64,000 bases of DNA from assembly GCA_022885665.1 (NCBI GenBank), contig JAGQDJ010000010.1, positions 124,001 to 188,000 on the forward strand. The letters run 5' to 3'. Of the stretch, positions 44,801 through 55,500 are shown in pieces. The notes under the pieces were generated by a model. That model did no database searches. It saw nothing but the letters and a program-made list of their open reading frames with translations, and was not told where the DNA came from. Each line of letters starts with the position of its first letter. The first letter of the stretch is position 1. The stretch is from Triops longicaudatus (Eukaryota > Arthropoda > Branchiopoda > Notostraca > Triopsidae). The translations under genes were made by a program, and so were the position numbers.

Positions 44801-47800
44801 CTTTCTGTTTCGCTTGTTCTTCTTCCAAGTTTAAGGCTTGGCTTTCTAAGTTGCGGATTCGGTCACGGGCGGTGGAAATGCGCGCTTCGATTTGTCTCTG
44901 TCGATCGCGCTCTTTCATCAAATCTTGCTTACGCTGACGCAAAGTTTCGATATTCTTCGCCACTTCGGCCATTCGTGCCGTCAATTCGTCCAATTCGTGT
45001 TGTAAGAGCTCCCTTTTCTCTTCCAGGTCGCGTTTTCTAACAAGAAACGATTATTCCATTACAATCTCATTTAAAAAAATAGAATAAAAATAACTAAATA
45101 AATAAAATAATACTTGAAAAAAAAATATTATTACTTTTGTTGCTTATGGTAGATTTCGTCCGGATTCATGTAGACGACCAGCTTATTGGCCTCGTGGACG
45201 ACGTCATCCCGAACGCCAACGCTACTGGAGTACCTCGACCGCGTTACGCTGTACCGGGAATTACCTATTATACGAAATCAATTAAGTACCAAAAGTGTTT
45301 CAAATTACAGCGTATGCGACAACGTCTCTTTATAACGAACTTGAACTGTTGGCTATAGTAGGCTTTTTCATTTTTACTTTTATTACTTTTTTGTAGACGA
45401 GTTATAAAGTCCCGGATTACTTATATGTGCAGAGAAAGCATTTTGTGAGTTACTCCTCTAATGCAAACTTCCGATATAGCGAACTTTGGGCAAAACTAAC
45501 TTCGCCAATTCTGCTTCCTGTTACAGCTGAAGTCCATTTTAACAAGCTTATAACAGACACTATGCAGCGAAATCATCCCTTATGGTAGGTATCGCATATA
45601 ATGAACGTTGAATGTGACAGCCCTCCTTATAACAAACATTGCATATATCGAATCTCGGGTATAACGAAGTCAAATTTTTCTTCCAAGGACGTTCGTTACA
45701 GCGAGACTTTGCGCATTGTAATATGGAATAAGTGTGAACATGTGAACGTGAGCTTACCGGCATAGAACAAACTCATGCGTGGAAAGTTGGCTTTGACCGT
45801 CATGACGTTACCGCAGACTTGTTCCGTACCAATAGGAATATTGTGCAGATTATAGTTCTGGCACAGGTACATCATCATTGGATGCGGCGCGGAGCAAATC
45901 TGCTTCATGTAGGTAAGAAACCCATATGGCCTGCGACACGAAAATAAATGCACTTATTAATGAAATCCGACTGAAAAGGAAATAAATACGTGAAACACAG
46001 AAAATATACTACAAGGAAACTAGTCAATAGTAAAATGAAGAATAAATACGAATGTATCGGAAGCTAATGAACAACTTTCACTGTTGCCCATTGATTGCCA
46101 TCACTGGTGTTATTTCGAAAAAAAAATAATAATAATAATAATTTTTCTGATCTATTTCGGCTCATTTTTCAGTCAAAAGGAAGAAAAAAGGTTTGGTTCA
46201 AATAAGCTACCGAGTTTTTACTTCCGTGGTCGCAAGTGCTCGTAACTAATTTTGAAAGTAAGAGTTCAAAGCTACCCGACGCAGGAGATGCGCTCCCCTC
46301 AAAAAACTCATAAGCTATAACATGGGAAAATGGTCAGAGATCTCTGGGTAAGTTTGAACATCGGATTTGTATGAATGCGAACAGTTGTGACTGTGTTTAG
46401 AGAAATAAGAAAGACTGGTCAATATAGCTCGTCCTTTTAATAAGTTTTTAAAAAATGGAGGAAGAACAATTACTCAAGCATTGTTAAAGGAACTTCGGGT
46501 TCGTAGCGATCAGGACGGTCCGGCGTGTAAAGGACGTTGATCTTCAATCTTTGTTGCTCACGCAATTCGCGAATGAGTAGTGCCATATCTTCCTTGTCTT
46601 CGCAGCCAAAAGCGCATAGATCGTTAAATGAAATGCGGTTTTCTACGTATCGCGCCATTCGAGGATCTTCCACATTCAACTAAGATTTAAAAACAAACAC
46701 ATTTTTTTACATCGAATTTTCTTGTAAAAGAAGTTAAAAGATATACAAACTGCGAAGTGTCGATATGTTAAAATGAACGGAGTGAGTTAAAAAGCAAAGA
46801 AATGTAAACGTCAATAGGCTACGAATACAACGGTTTAAATTTTTTTTTTTTTTTTTAAATAAATGAACAAAAATGAAGAAGTGTTGCTTACACAGACAAC
46901 CATTGGTTCGTACACCGGTTTCTTGAATTTGTGCCTGTTCTGACGTAGCCACTCCGTGGCCGTATATGCATGACCGTTACAACGACGCAAAATTTCCATG
47001 CGTTTGCTATCCACGTCTTGCGAAGCTTTCAATTCCGACAACAGCGCTGTGCAAAGGTCGAAAGGAAAAGAATTTGAAACACCATATTTAAAAACACATA
47101 AATATAACACAAACATAGTTAAATTATTAAGTTATCAACTAATGATTATAATATCACAAATCAATCACTTAAAAACCAACACATAGCTTTAAAAAGATAT
47201 TAATATTAATGTAGATATTAAAGTAAACGATAAGCGAAATTGGCTCGTAAAGCGATACGTCAATTCTTTAATCATTTGTTCACTGAACTCTAAGACGTCG
47301 GAAATTTACCGCAACTAATTAAAAGGCCTTTCAACGTTTTTTTGCGTCTTTTTTTTTTTAAAAAAAAATAAGGAATTAAAAGTGAGCTCAACGAGCTCTT
47401 TAATTATTTAATGCTTAATAAGCACTTGATGAATTCAGGAGGTAGACCGAATTTATGTTACATAGTAATAAAAATCTTGTAACAAAATATTGTTCAATCT
47501 TGTAACAAAAAATAAGTACCAAATTAATGTTAAACGAAAATACGTACTCAAATAAATTTGCGAAAATAGCATAAATTATTGTATTTTAATCTTGTTGACA
47601 AAAGAACTTAGCTTGCCTTGGTACGCGTTATTACACCGGGATAAGTTCTCTTCCGTTGCGAGTTTTTCGGACGCCAGTAGATTTCGCCCTGAAGATTCGC
47701 TGGAAATCTGTCGATCAAGTTCCAACAGGCGAGCACGGATGTCCCCCACTGCACATAGCACGATTCCGTAAGTGTTTTTTTTTTAAATAATAAATTAATT

Positions 47801-50800
47801 AACAAATTAAAATAAAAAAAAATCTACAAGCCTTTTTAAAATCGAAAATAATTAAAACTAATACAAAAATGGGAGTCTTTTTATACAATTTGTTTCTTTC
47901 GCTTCCAACAAGTCTTTCTCTAGGTTGGCCAAACTAGTCTGCGCTTCTTTCAAGTCATCCAATCGCTTTTTTTCAAGCCTGGCTCTGGCCTGTACTTCGC
48001 CATCCATGGCTTCGATGTCTTCTCGCGCTTTGCGGCAATTTTCACGCTGTTGGGCCAGAAAACCTTGCGCTGTAGTAATAGCATTTGCCTAAAATAAAAA
48101 TAAAATTAAGTTAGCAACTAATAAAATTTCAACAAATAAGCCGAAAATTAAAAATAGATCTTTTAAAATTGAGTGAAAATTATAAATGAATTTAAAAAAT
48201 AGGAATTATCGAAAAAATGGAAAGTAAAGTAAATATGAAGGAATACAAAAATATTTGGAAAAATACGAAATTTACTAAAAAAATAACAACTGTCGTATTG
48301 AAAAACTAGTTACATTCAATTTGAAATAAACCGCTTATTTGAATAGGCTCGGGACCAGAAGGCAGTGTTCAAATGGGCGGAGTATTCAAAAACACGAAGT
48401 TAAACTGAATTAAATGAGCTTAAACGGGACCGTCAACTTGTATTTTAATTTTGCGGAATATTCAAATACCCGCTACTCAATTCACTCTGAAGCAATGTAC
48501 TGTCAAACGGGGTTATTCTGAATACATGAGATAACTTTGAACACTTTATAGGGAACAGTAGGCCATCGAGTGCTATTCAACAACGCAACGCAACAAACTA
48601 GGTGTCACTGAATACAAAGATGAAAGCTTCCTTATGACACCGAAACAAGGTTGCTATTTTGACACTTCCTGTCCACCTTTTATTGAAAAAGTAGGCGAAA
48701 TAGTCAGCGAAAACGGAAAAAAGATTTTTTTACGAATAACTGCAATTGGCTACCATTTTACTTACAGTGGTTCCTTACTTTTTTGGTCGTTAGGTCTTGA
48801 GCTTTCGTAACTTCTTCCCTCGCTTGGTTAAAAGCGTCTTGCAAAGGTTTAGTTCGTGACATTTCTTCCTTCAAATTGTTTTCCGCTACTTTCCGGTTGT
48901 TCCTTGTCTAAATTACGAACAAGATTTCAGTTTACATCTTAAAAAATCTCTTTTACTTAAATTTCGTTACTAATAAACAAATAAAAAACCAACGCAATAA
49001 TGAAACATTGCACGCGAAATCGATGTTTACTTAAAACGGGAGATTAAGCTTACATAAAACTATAAACTTAACCTAATTATATCAGAACAATACTGAAAAT
49101 CTGTGGTAACTAAACTATGAACATAAAATGCTCTGATTGTTTTTCCAAGTTGATACTTGCGTGAGCGTAGCACATTCGTATTCTTATTGTTAATAATTTC
49201 AGAAACATTTTGACTTTCTTGCATTAAAGCAGAATAAAAATAAAAACGCAATTTTATAGAATGTTACACCGAGTAATTAATTCAAGCCATGGAAAACGCA
49301 ATTCTACATAAAGACTGAAGAAAAGGAAGTTGAAATAGAAAAAAAAATCTTGTGAAACAGCAAGAATATTAAAACAAAAGAAATACTATCAATCGCTTAA
49401 ATACAGAATAGACATAAGTAAGATTGATGAGGAACAGTATTTACCGTCTTGTAATCATTGCGTTTATCGTAATACTGAAGCCACGCCTTACGTTGCTGGA
49501 GCTGTTCGATTTTCTTCAAGTTGTCTTGCCTTTCTACAAAGTTGTCGACTTCGCTTTGTAGTCTAATTTCAATAATAACAATTAATTCACAAAACTAATG
49601 GATTTTAAAATAAAAATAACTAAAATTCGAGGAAAATGCAAGCTGAAATACCGTTGGTTGGTTTGCCTTTCCTGAACCGAAGTTTCTTCATCTCGCTTCA
49701 GTTTATTTGCTAGTGCTACTTCCTCGCTTTGTAACTGTATGAGTTTCTGATACGATTCCCATAACTCGGGTTCACCTACATTACAAAAATAATAGTCATA
49801 AGCATTTTTTAAATGTTTAAAAAATCTAGTTTTACCAACTGCTTTTTGCGTTCCTTCCAAAAGCTGCTTTGAATCCATCCGCGCAAAATCTTGAACGCGA
49901 TCTTGAGGCAGAAATTGGCACAAATTGTCCACTTGGATGTGCAATTTCAAGACGAATTCTTCTGCCTAAGTGATATCAGAGTATTCAATTGAATACGAAA
50001 TCGTGCAAAAATATTTGGAAAAAAAATAAATTTCTTTTAAAAATTCTGAAACTATGGTTAAAAATTCTTACATTTATTTTAATAACATGGATTCACTTGT
50101 AAAAACTAGTTACTAGTTAACAAAATCTGGAATCGTATTTTTTTAAAATTGTATTTAATTGTCTTAAATTAATCTATAAGGTTTGAAATTAATATAAAAA
50201 TCGGAACGAAATTGCATAATCTGACAGGGTTAAAAACAAGCAAAAGAAAATTTTAATAAAGTTATAGATCGCTTAAAATGAAAGACCTAAGCGTTCAATG
50301 TAAGCTAGGTAAGAAGCTTAGCTAGAGAGGAAAATAAATTAGAATAAAGTAAAAATTCACGATTTACTTGTTTAGAAGATATTGTGCACCCGTTTAGCTT
50401 CCACGTAGACTTATTATCACGGGTAATCTCTCGTCTAATGACATGATTTTTACCTTGTGTGTTGACTAACTCGATTTCAATTATGGCTTTAGCAGCTTCA
50501 TGGCGAATGAAACTAGAAACCTGGGACAAGAAAAATTTTAACCGCAGTTTTTAAGAGTTTCAAGTTACTTGTTTGCCACGAACTATGCTGGCAGTTTTTC
50601 CTGCCAATCCTAAGCACAAGGCACAGACTAAACTGGATTTTCCAGAGCCATTGGGCCCCAAAACTAGGTTTAAATTCGGACCGGGTCGCAGCTCGACTTC
50701 TTTATATGTCCTAAGAAAGATTTTTTCTGTTGTTGGCATGTTTTTTTTACATAAATATGGGTTAAAATGCGTAAAGCTTGTATTTACATAAAGTTTTGCA

Positions 50801-50834
50801 CATATATTCGGACCACTGCTCCGTCTACAGCCAT
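41803..50834 (-). CDS. SMC5: SMC5, core ATPase of the SMC5/6 complex
   Basis: Works with SMC6 in homologous recombination and replication-fork repair. Exons: 50788-50834, 50569-50710, 50368-50520, 49836-49965, 49652-49775, 49445-49562, 48779-48907, 47887-48088, 47617-47748, 46892-47046, 46474-46679, 45758-45930, 45135-45264, 44790-45036, 44555-44731, 43362-43583, 42933-43160, 42299-42478, 42104-42199 and 41803-41949. They join in phase to 1045 residues (human 1101). Walker A is GPNGSGKS (K40). Coiled coils flank a hinge encoded by the middle exons. The signature motif is SGGERA (about 934-939) and Walker B ends FRCVDEINQ. The start is a 47-bp exon encoding MAVDGAVVRIYVQNF; an ATG at 50739 in frame with the next exon would lose this conserved piece. 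The 9th intron appears to use a GC donor (AAG|GCAAGC). Confidence 0.95.
42610..42775 (+). repeat. Dispersed AAGCTACGTG-type repeat, copy 2
   Basis: In an SMC5 intron. TATTTCGGCTAATTT is followed by GCGGCAAGCGTGTGTATTTT and AACGCGTTCAAATTTACC, matching the order in the copies at 46150-46290 and 53935-54105. The central CTACGTG segment is lost. Confidence 0.55.
43620..44480. repeat. Degenerate minisatellite in an SMC5 intron
   Basis: Nearly the whole intron between the exons at 43362-43583 and 44555-44731 is built from a unit of roughly 36-40 bp: GTAACAATGCTAACTTGACG, then CAACAATGAA, then a GTTTAAAG end. Copies are clearest at 43850-44250. Many variants differ by substitutions and small indels. 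It shares words with 6470-7020. Confidence 0.75.
45330..45725. repeat. Dispersed TATAACGAAC-type repeat, copy in SMC5
   Basis: In the SMC5 intron 45265-45757. Carries TATAACGAACTTGAACTGTT, GATATAGCGAAC, TATAATGAACGTTGAATGTG, TATAACAAACATTGC, GGTATAACGAAGTC and GTTCGTTACAGCGAGACTT, the same series as at 34430-35060. Confidence 0.65.
46150..46290 (+). repeat. Dispersed AAGCTACGTG-type repeat, copy 3
   Basis: In an SMC5 intron. TATTTCGGCTCATTTTTCAG, AAATAAGCTACCGAGTTTTT, ACTTCCGTGGTCGCAAGTGC, AGAGTTCAAAGCTACCCGAC and GCAGG follow in order. An (AAT)n run lies just before it at about 46127-46143. Confidence 0.7.
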
Positions 50835-51070
50835 TTTTGAACCGAAAAACCTGACCAAAACACGGCGTCTAAACAGACGCGCACTTTTCCCGCGAAATCC
50901 GTGTTCTAAACTGTGTGCGTGGATCGGGAAACGAGGGTCGCGAATGGGACAGTTCGTTATTCGGCTCAAGATGTGAAATCGTACAATTTAAGCTTACGTT
51001 TAAGGAGAGAGATGCGTATAAGTAAGCAATCGCGTACACAGGTTACGCATAACGTCGAGACTTTCCTATT

Positions 51071-51247
51071 CAATGGCGTCGTGCCATAAGGGGCAGGGGG
51101 GCCCCGGGCACCCCCAAAATTTTTGCCATCCTGAGAAAAAAGGTATTACCCTTTTTCAAAATTTGTAAACCTGAAAAAAAGTACCACCTTTTTACAAGAA
51201 ATGCAAAATCGGGCACCCCCAAATTTTTGAAGTGCACGACGCCACTG
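51071..51247. mobile_element. Non-autonomous hAT-type MITE, 177 bp
   Basis: Terminal inverted repeats read CAATGGCGTCGTGC at the left and, on the reverse strand, CAGTGGCGTCGTGC at the right. The element is flanked by a perfect 8-bp direct repeat TTCCTATT (51063-51070 and 51248-51255). An 8-bp target duplication with CAGTGGCGT-type ends is the hAT superfamily hallmark. The interior has an inverted pair of GGGCACCCCCAAATTTTT phrases and no coding capacity. Confidence 0.88.
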
Positions 51248-51432
51248 TTCCTATTCATAGTAAAGATTGAAATTAGCAAACGATTAAGAACANTTTCAAA
51301 ATTTGTAAACCTGAAAAAAAGTACCACCTTTTTACAAGAAATGCAAAATCGGGCACCCCCAAATTTTTGAAGTGCACGACGCCACTGTTCCTATTCATAG
51401 TAAAGATTGAAATTAGCAAACGATTAAGAACA
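51154..51432. repeat. Exact 139-bp duplication joined by a single N
   Basis: Bases 51154-51292 are repeated identically at 51294-51432, with one N at 51293. The duplicated block spans the right half of the MITE, its target duplication and downstream unique DNA. Perfect identity plus an N at the junction points to two overlapping contig ends placed side by side rather than biology. Confidence 0.9.
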
Positions 51433-51547
51433 AATATGATAGTGACGAGTAGAGCAATGAAGATAAATGCACTTCAGGGGAAAACTAAAAGGGAATTATA
51501 CATAACTAGCGCCGACTACGAAATTATGATACGCAGTCATTTTCTGT

Positions 51548-51612
51548 GCAGGGCCGGATTTACTCCACAAGCCAAAGCACAGCCTTGCCCCACCCCCCTC
51601 CCCCTCTTCTCC
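51548..51612. mobile_element. Possible hAT-type element end
   Basis: GCAGGGCCGGATTTACTCC followed by a C-rich run matches a common hAT/MITE terminus style (CAGGGCCGG). The other end was not found, so this is a fragment or chance. Confidence 0.35.
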
Positions 51613-51982
51613 GTAAAAAAATTTGACTTAAAGTCCAAAAAAAAGCACAAACAATGCCAAAGTATTTATCATTTCCTTGTGTCCTTACACTTCCTAGCTT
51701 CGCTGGCCTCAGAACAGACGTAAGGCATGATACAGGAAAAGGATCGAAATCTTCTGTGTAATTCTAACATTAACTTTGGCTGGAGGTAAAAGGTTGCAAC
51801 CGCGTTTTGATTCAGGTGTCAAAATGGCTCGTCGACGAAGCACATTTGAGGAACAAACGGAGACCCGAACTCTCCTAGTCGTCTTTCGATAGTGAAATTC
51901 AACAAATAAAATATAATGCCAAAAAATATTTGCATTAAACTTCTTATTGCCTGAGAACGTATAAGTTGATCTTGTTATTCTA

Positions 51983-52138
51983 AGGCTGGGGTCCCACTAG
52001 CCGAATAACCATGGTTAGTATAACCTTTTCCTTGGAAATCCCTATCCCAGGGTTAAGAAAAGTAAGCGGTTTCACAGAAAAAGGTAATACTAACCAGGTA
52101 AAATTAACCATGGTTAATTGGCTAGTGAGACCGGAGCC
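51983..52138. mobile_element. Putative TIR element (MITE), about 156 bp
   Basis: Left end AGGCTGGGGTCCCACTAGCC and right end, reverse complemented, AGGCTCCGGTCTCACTAGCC form 20-bp terminal inverted repeats with 3 mismatches. TA dinucleotides flank both sides. Inside, AACCATGGTTA appears near both ends. There is no coding capacity. TA targeting fits Tc1/mariner-like MITEs but the family is not certain. Confidence 0.7.
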
Positions 52139-53934
52139 TAACAAAACTATTTGTCGCCGAGTCTGATGACCCTTTATTTGCTGCTTTGTGCTGCGCAGTC
52201 GAAAGCAGCAGATAGTACTCTTCCCTATACAACGTTCAATGTTAGCCAACGTGTTCAGATTTACCGCGTTTTACGGTAGCGGGTTTTTAATCGCAGTCTC
52301 ACTGCCTCGTGAGTCCCTATATGAAATTTATCCGTTTTGTTCTCCCAAAAAAATAGAAAATTTTATTTAGAGCTTAGTTAATCGCGAAACTGTCGGACCT
52401 GAAACTCGAATAATTAAATTATGTACGGAACCGAAATAGGATTTTTTTAATCATTTGGAGCACGACGGGAAACGCAAAGGAAAGGGCTGCAAATGATTTA
52501 TCAAATCTGATTCCAAAAATAATTTCATAAAGAGAATTTCAGTTAAATGACATCGGCGTACAGAACGGTCAAAAAATAAAAATAGAAAAAAGTGGTAAAA
52601 AATGAAGATAAAAATTAAAGCTATCTTAGCATTTCAACTCTGTCAAACTGAAGATCTTATTAGAAGCAAATTTAAGAAAACTTAATCACTATTTTTCTTC
52701 AAAATGCTTCGTTACCCAAATTTCAGCAACTTTTACCAGATTTGTGTTCATTACCCACTGTGCAAGAGAACTGTTTCATGTGTGACATTTTCGATCAGTG
52801 TATCGAAACGTGTCGCTCTCCAACCGCATGTTTCCTTTCATCTACTAATTCCTATCCGCGCTCTATTGCACATCTCAAGTGACAGACAAAATTGACAAAA
52901 GGAGAGACAAAAAGCCATACCAAAAAGTGACCCATCCGATAAACTGTTTTTGATACTTCTTAGCTTTTACATACGGTTTTTTAATTTTAGCCGTTAGGCA
53001 GCGCCGCTGTACTAATGCAATACACCTAGCGCTTTTTGAGCGCCCTCGCAAAAAATGGAAAAGAGCGCACTCGCTCGTTCGCTCGCGTCTCCGTGAGTAC
53101 GCTCACGAGCGCGTTCGTGGCAGCTCTGCTTGTAAATTAGAAACTTTCAAAACTAACTCTCTGGGTCTAAGGCGCACGACCCTAAATTCTGACTGCATAT
53201 AGCTTGGAAAAAAATTAACAAAGGACCGCGATTTCTTGGAAATTTTTACTTTCGCGACATCCAGAGCATTACAAAAATTTTCATCGGGGAATTACAGCTT
53301 TTGTCCCGAAATCTGGCGATTAACGGCATTAGGCTAGTAGACGCCATTTGAGTATCTTCCATCTTTGGGTATCCTTTTCTCCGGAAAGATATTATATAGC
53401 AGAAGTCTTCCTGTTGATTAAATCAAAATACAACCAAAATAGCGTTACATCTGAAAACCAATTCCTAGTTCAAGGTTATCCAATAAACTTCGAACCTTTT
53501 ACCATTTTATAGTGTATACGTCTGTAAAGGAGAACGCGTCGTGGTTAGGAAAGTACGACTTGTGATGAAAACGCGCATGAAAACTCAACTTAGCAACCTA
53601 AACTTCCACAAAGTGGAGCACTCTGTAGACAGAACAACACTAAAGTAGTAGTAAAAAACGTAGGAAGTGTGAAGAAGTGACTAAAGGGAAAGAAATAGCA
53701 ATTTTATTGCTTAATTCCCTGTTTTCTCCCTTTCTCTTATAATCGCATTTTCCCTCAAAAATCTAGTCATTTTCCTTTTATTTTTAAAAAATACTCATCT
53801 ATGTACAACTGATCAACGTTAACAATAACCAAGACTAAATTTGAAGCTAAAATCTTATTTCTGAGTTTTGTCCATTTATTATTAATAGTTTAGTATTCCC
53901 CTTGAAAGTAGTGCCTGCGTATGGTAACTCTGAA

Positions 53935-54105
53935 CGCGTACTTTAAAAATTAAATACTAGCATATGCCACCACGGAAGTGAAAAACTCACGTAGCTTGTT
54001 CGGCTCCGCACGGTAGATCTGTTCTACAAAACCAAAACTTTGTTTTCTTTACTTCAAAAACTCACACACAGTAAAAATGAAAAAAGCGCGCTTTTTTGTT
54101 AAGTG
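53935..54105 (-). repeat. Dispersed AAGCTACGTG-type repeat, copy 4 (inverted)
   Basis: The reverse strand reads GAACAAGCTACGTGAGTTTT, CACTTCCGTGGTGGCATATG, TTTTTAAAGTACGCGTTCAG and AGTTACCATACGCAGGCAC, the family order. This is the best copy for the central segment. Confidence 0.7.
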
Positions 54106-54184
54106 ACGGTATGTAAATTCACTGGCTGCGTGAGAGAAACAACACTCTTAAAACTCCGACCTTCCCACAGATTACCTGCTTTTT

Positions 54185-54367
54185 TTCCCAACTTCTTTCA
54201 CTAGGGGGCGTTGTGAGGAGTGGAGGGGGGGGGGAGTGCAACCCCAAATAATTGATCAAAAGCCGATTGGGGTAAAGAAGTATCATACCTAAAGTTAATT
54301 ACCGTCAGTGGCAAATAAGGGCTCCACCGCCACTCCTGTGAAAATCCCCTGGCACCGGCCCTATCTT
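54185..54367 (-). mobile_element. Possible fragment of a CAGGGCCGG-type DNA element
   Basis: On the reverse strand it begins AGGGCCGGTGCCAGGGGATT and ends in a C-rich run near 54220 (GGGGGGGGGG on the plus strand). The style matches hAT-like MITE ends, but I could not define both termini. Confidence 0.35.
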
Positions 54368-54793
54368 TCATAGAATTTATTATCTGTTTTCTCATCAGAC
54401 TTGACTTGCAAATAAAATGTAAAACTTTTTTTTCAACCTGATGGCTAATTTTGTCTATTAAACAAAGTTATTTTTTTCTTCCTGTTCATTCATGCTATGA
54501 ATTTTTTACAAATTCATTTTGAGAAGACGGTTTTTAACCTAAATTGAATTCTACCTTAAACCATGGGCGCCTGAGGGCGATTTCCTTTCCGCGCCAATTT
54601 CGTCACCTTCGACACCTATTGGTCAGATTCTTAACTGAACTCTCATCCGCATCATTGCTCCCTTTACCAAGGAATCCTTTGCATACTCGAAAACGCTTTG
54701 CGCTTGCAGACTACATCTTCAAGTAAGTAGGTCATAACAACTTTGAAAAATCACATTAATTACCTTACTTTTACCAAATTGAGACAGGGTAAC

Positions 54794-55500
54794 ATGTCTT
54801 CGCCCCCGATTTCTGACGACAATTTGCTGTCTCCCACATCCCAATCACCGGGCAAAAAGATGCATCTTTTATTTCCCAGTCCTATTATCACTCGTCGTAC
54901 GCGAACGGCCTCAATGTAACCTATTACTTATAACCTTAAAATTATGGAAGAACTAACTCTCACGTTACCTAGGTCCGAAATGGCGTTAGAGCGACCGATC
55001 GAAAAAGGCAAGGTCAAATACTTCTGCAGGGTCAAAGGTCATGGCTTTATTACCCCTGATGACGGCGGTGAAGATATCTTCGTTCACATTTCCGAGTACA
55101 GCTTCATTACAATCCATACCTGCACTCTGTCGTGTTTTCTTAACTTTTTTTTCCTTAATTTACTTATTTTTATTTGTGTTTTTTACTGACTTTCTGGTTT
55201 GTATTTTTGACATACTTCCTTAATTATATTTTTTTACTTATTTCTGTGGTTGTATTATGTAAATTTTTATGGTCAATTTTTATATATTTTAATTTCTTTC
55301 TTTCTTGCTTTTGTAGCATTGAAGGAGAATACGTTCCTCGCGTCGGTGACGAAGTGTCATACCGATTGGTGCCTATTCCTCCCAAACGGGAGAAGTTGCA
55401 AGCCGTCCATGTCCAGATAACTCACTTTACGCCTGAAGTGCATCAACGTTGGGAGTGTCCCATTTCTGACGCCGATAATGACGAAAACGCATCACACTAA
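54794..55500 (+). CDS. CARHSP1: CARHSP1/CSDC2-like cold-shock domain protein
   Basis: A small cold-shock-domain protein that binds single-stranded RNA or DNA; vertebrate CARHSP1 affects mRNA stability. Exons 54794-54915, 54973-55095 and 55317-55500 join in phase to 142 residues (human CARHSP1 is 147). Before the domain lies the family-specific PSPIITRRTRTAS, whose counterpart in vertebrates is a phosphorylated serine region. The domain contains KGHGFITP (RNP1) and EDIFVHIS (RNP2), then IEGEYVP, EKLQAVHVQITH and an acidic tail. A 5' UTR exon probably ends at 54722 (donor TTCAA|GTAAGT), with acceptor GAGACAG at 54787, seven bases before this ATG. It is divergent from SMC5. Confidence 0.94.

Larger units (their letters stand above)
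50835..54793. other. Repeat-rich spacer between divergent SMC5 and the cold-shock gene
   Basis: Four kilobases separate two head-to-head genes. CpG-rich sequence at about 50840-50960 is the likely SMC5 promoter or 5' UTR. Then come a hAT-type MITE (51071-51247), an artefactual duplication around an N, a hAT-like tip (51548-51612), a second TIR element (51983-52138), a GAGC-rich block (about 53060-53120), an inverted dispersed repeat (53935-54105) and another CAGGGCCGG-type element end (54185-54367). No gene was found. Confidence 0.6.

Noticed and set aside
50569..50739. SMC5 start at ATG 50739
   Set aside because: It would drop the conserved VRI..NF strand; CTTTCTTAG at 50711-50719 is a good acceptor and the upstream exon joins in phase.
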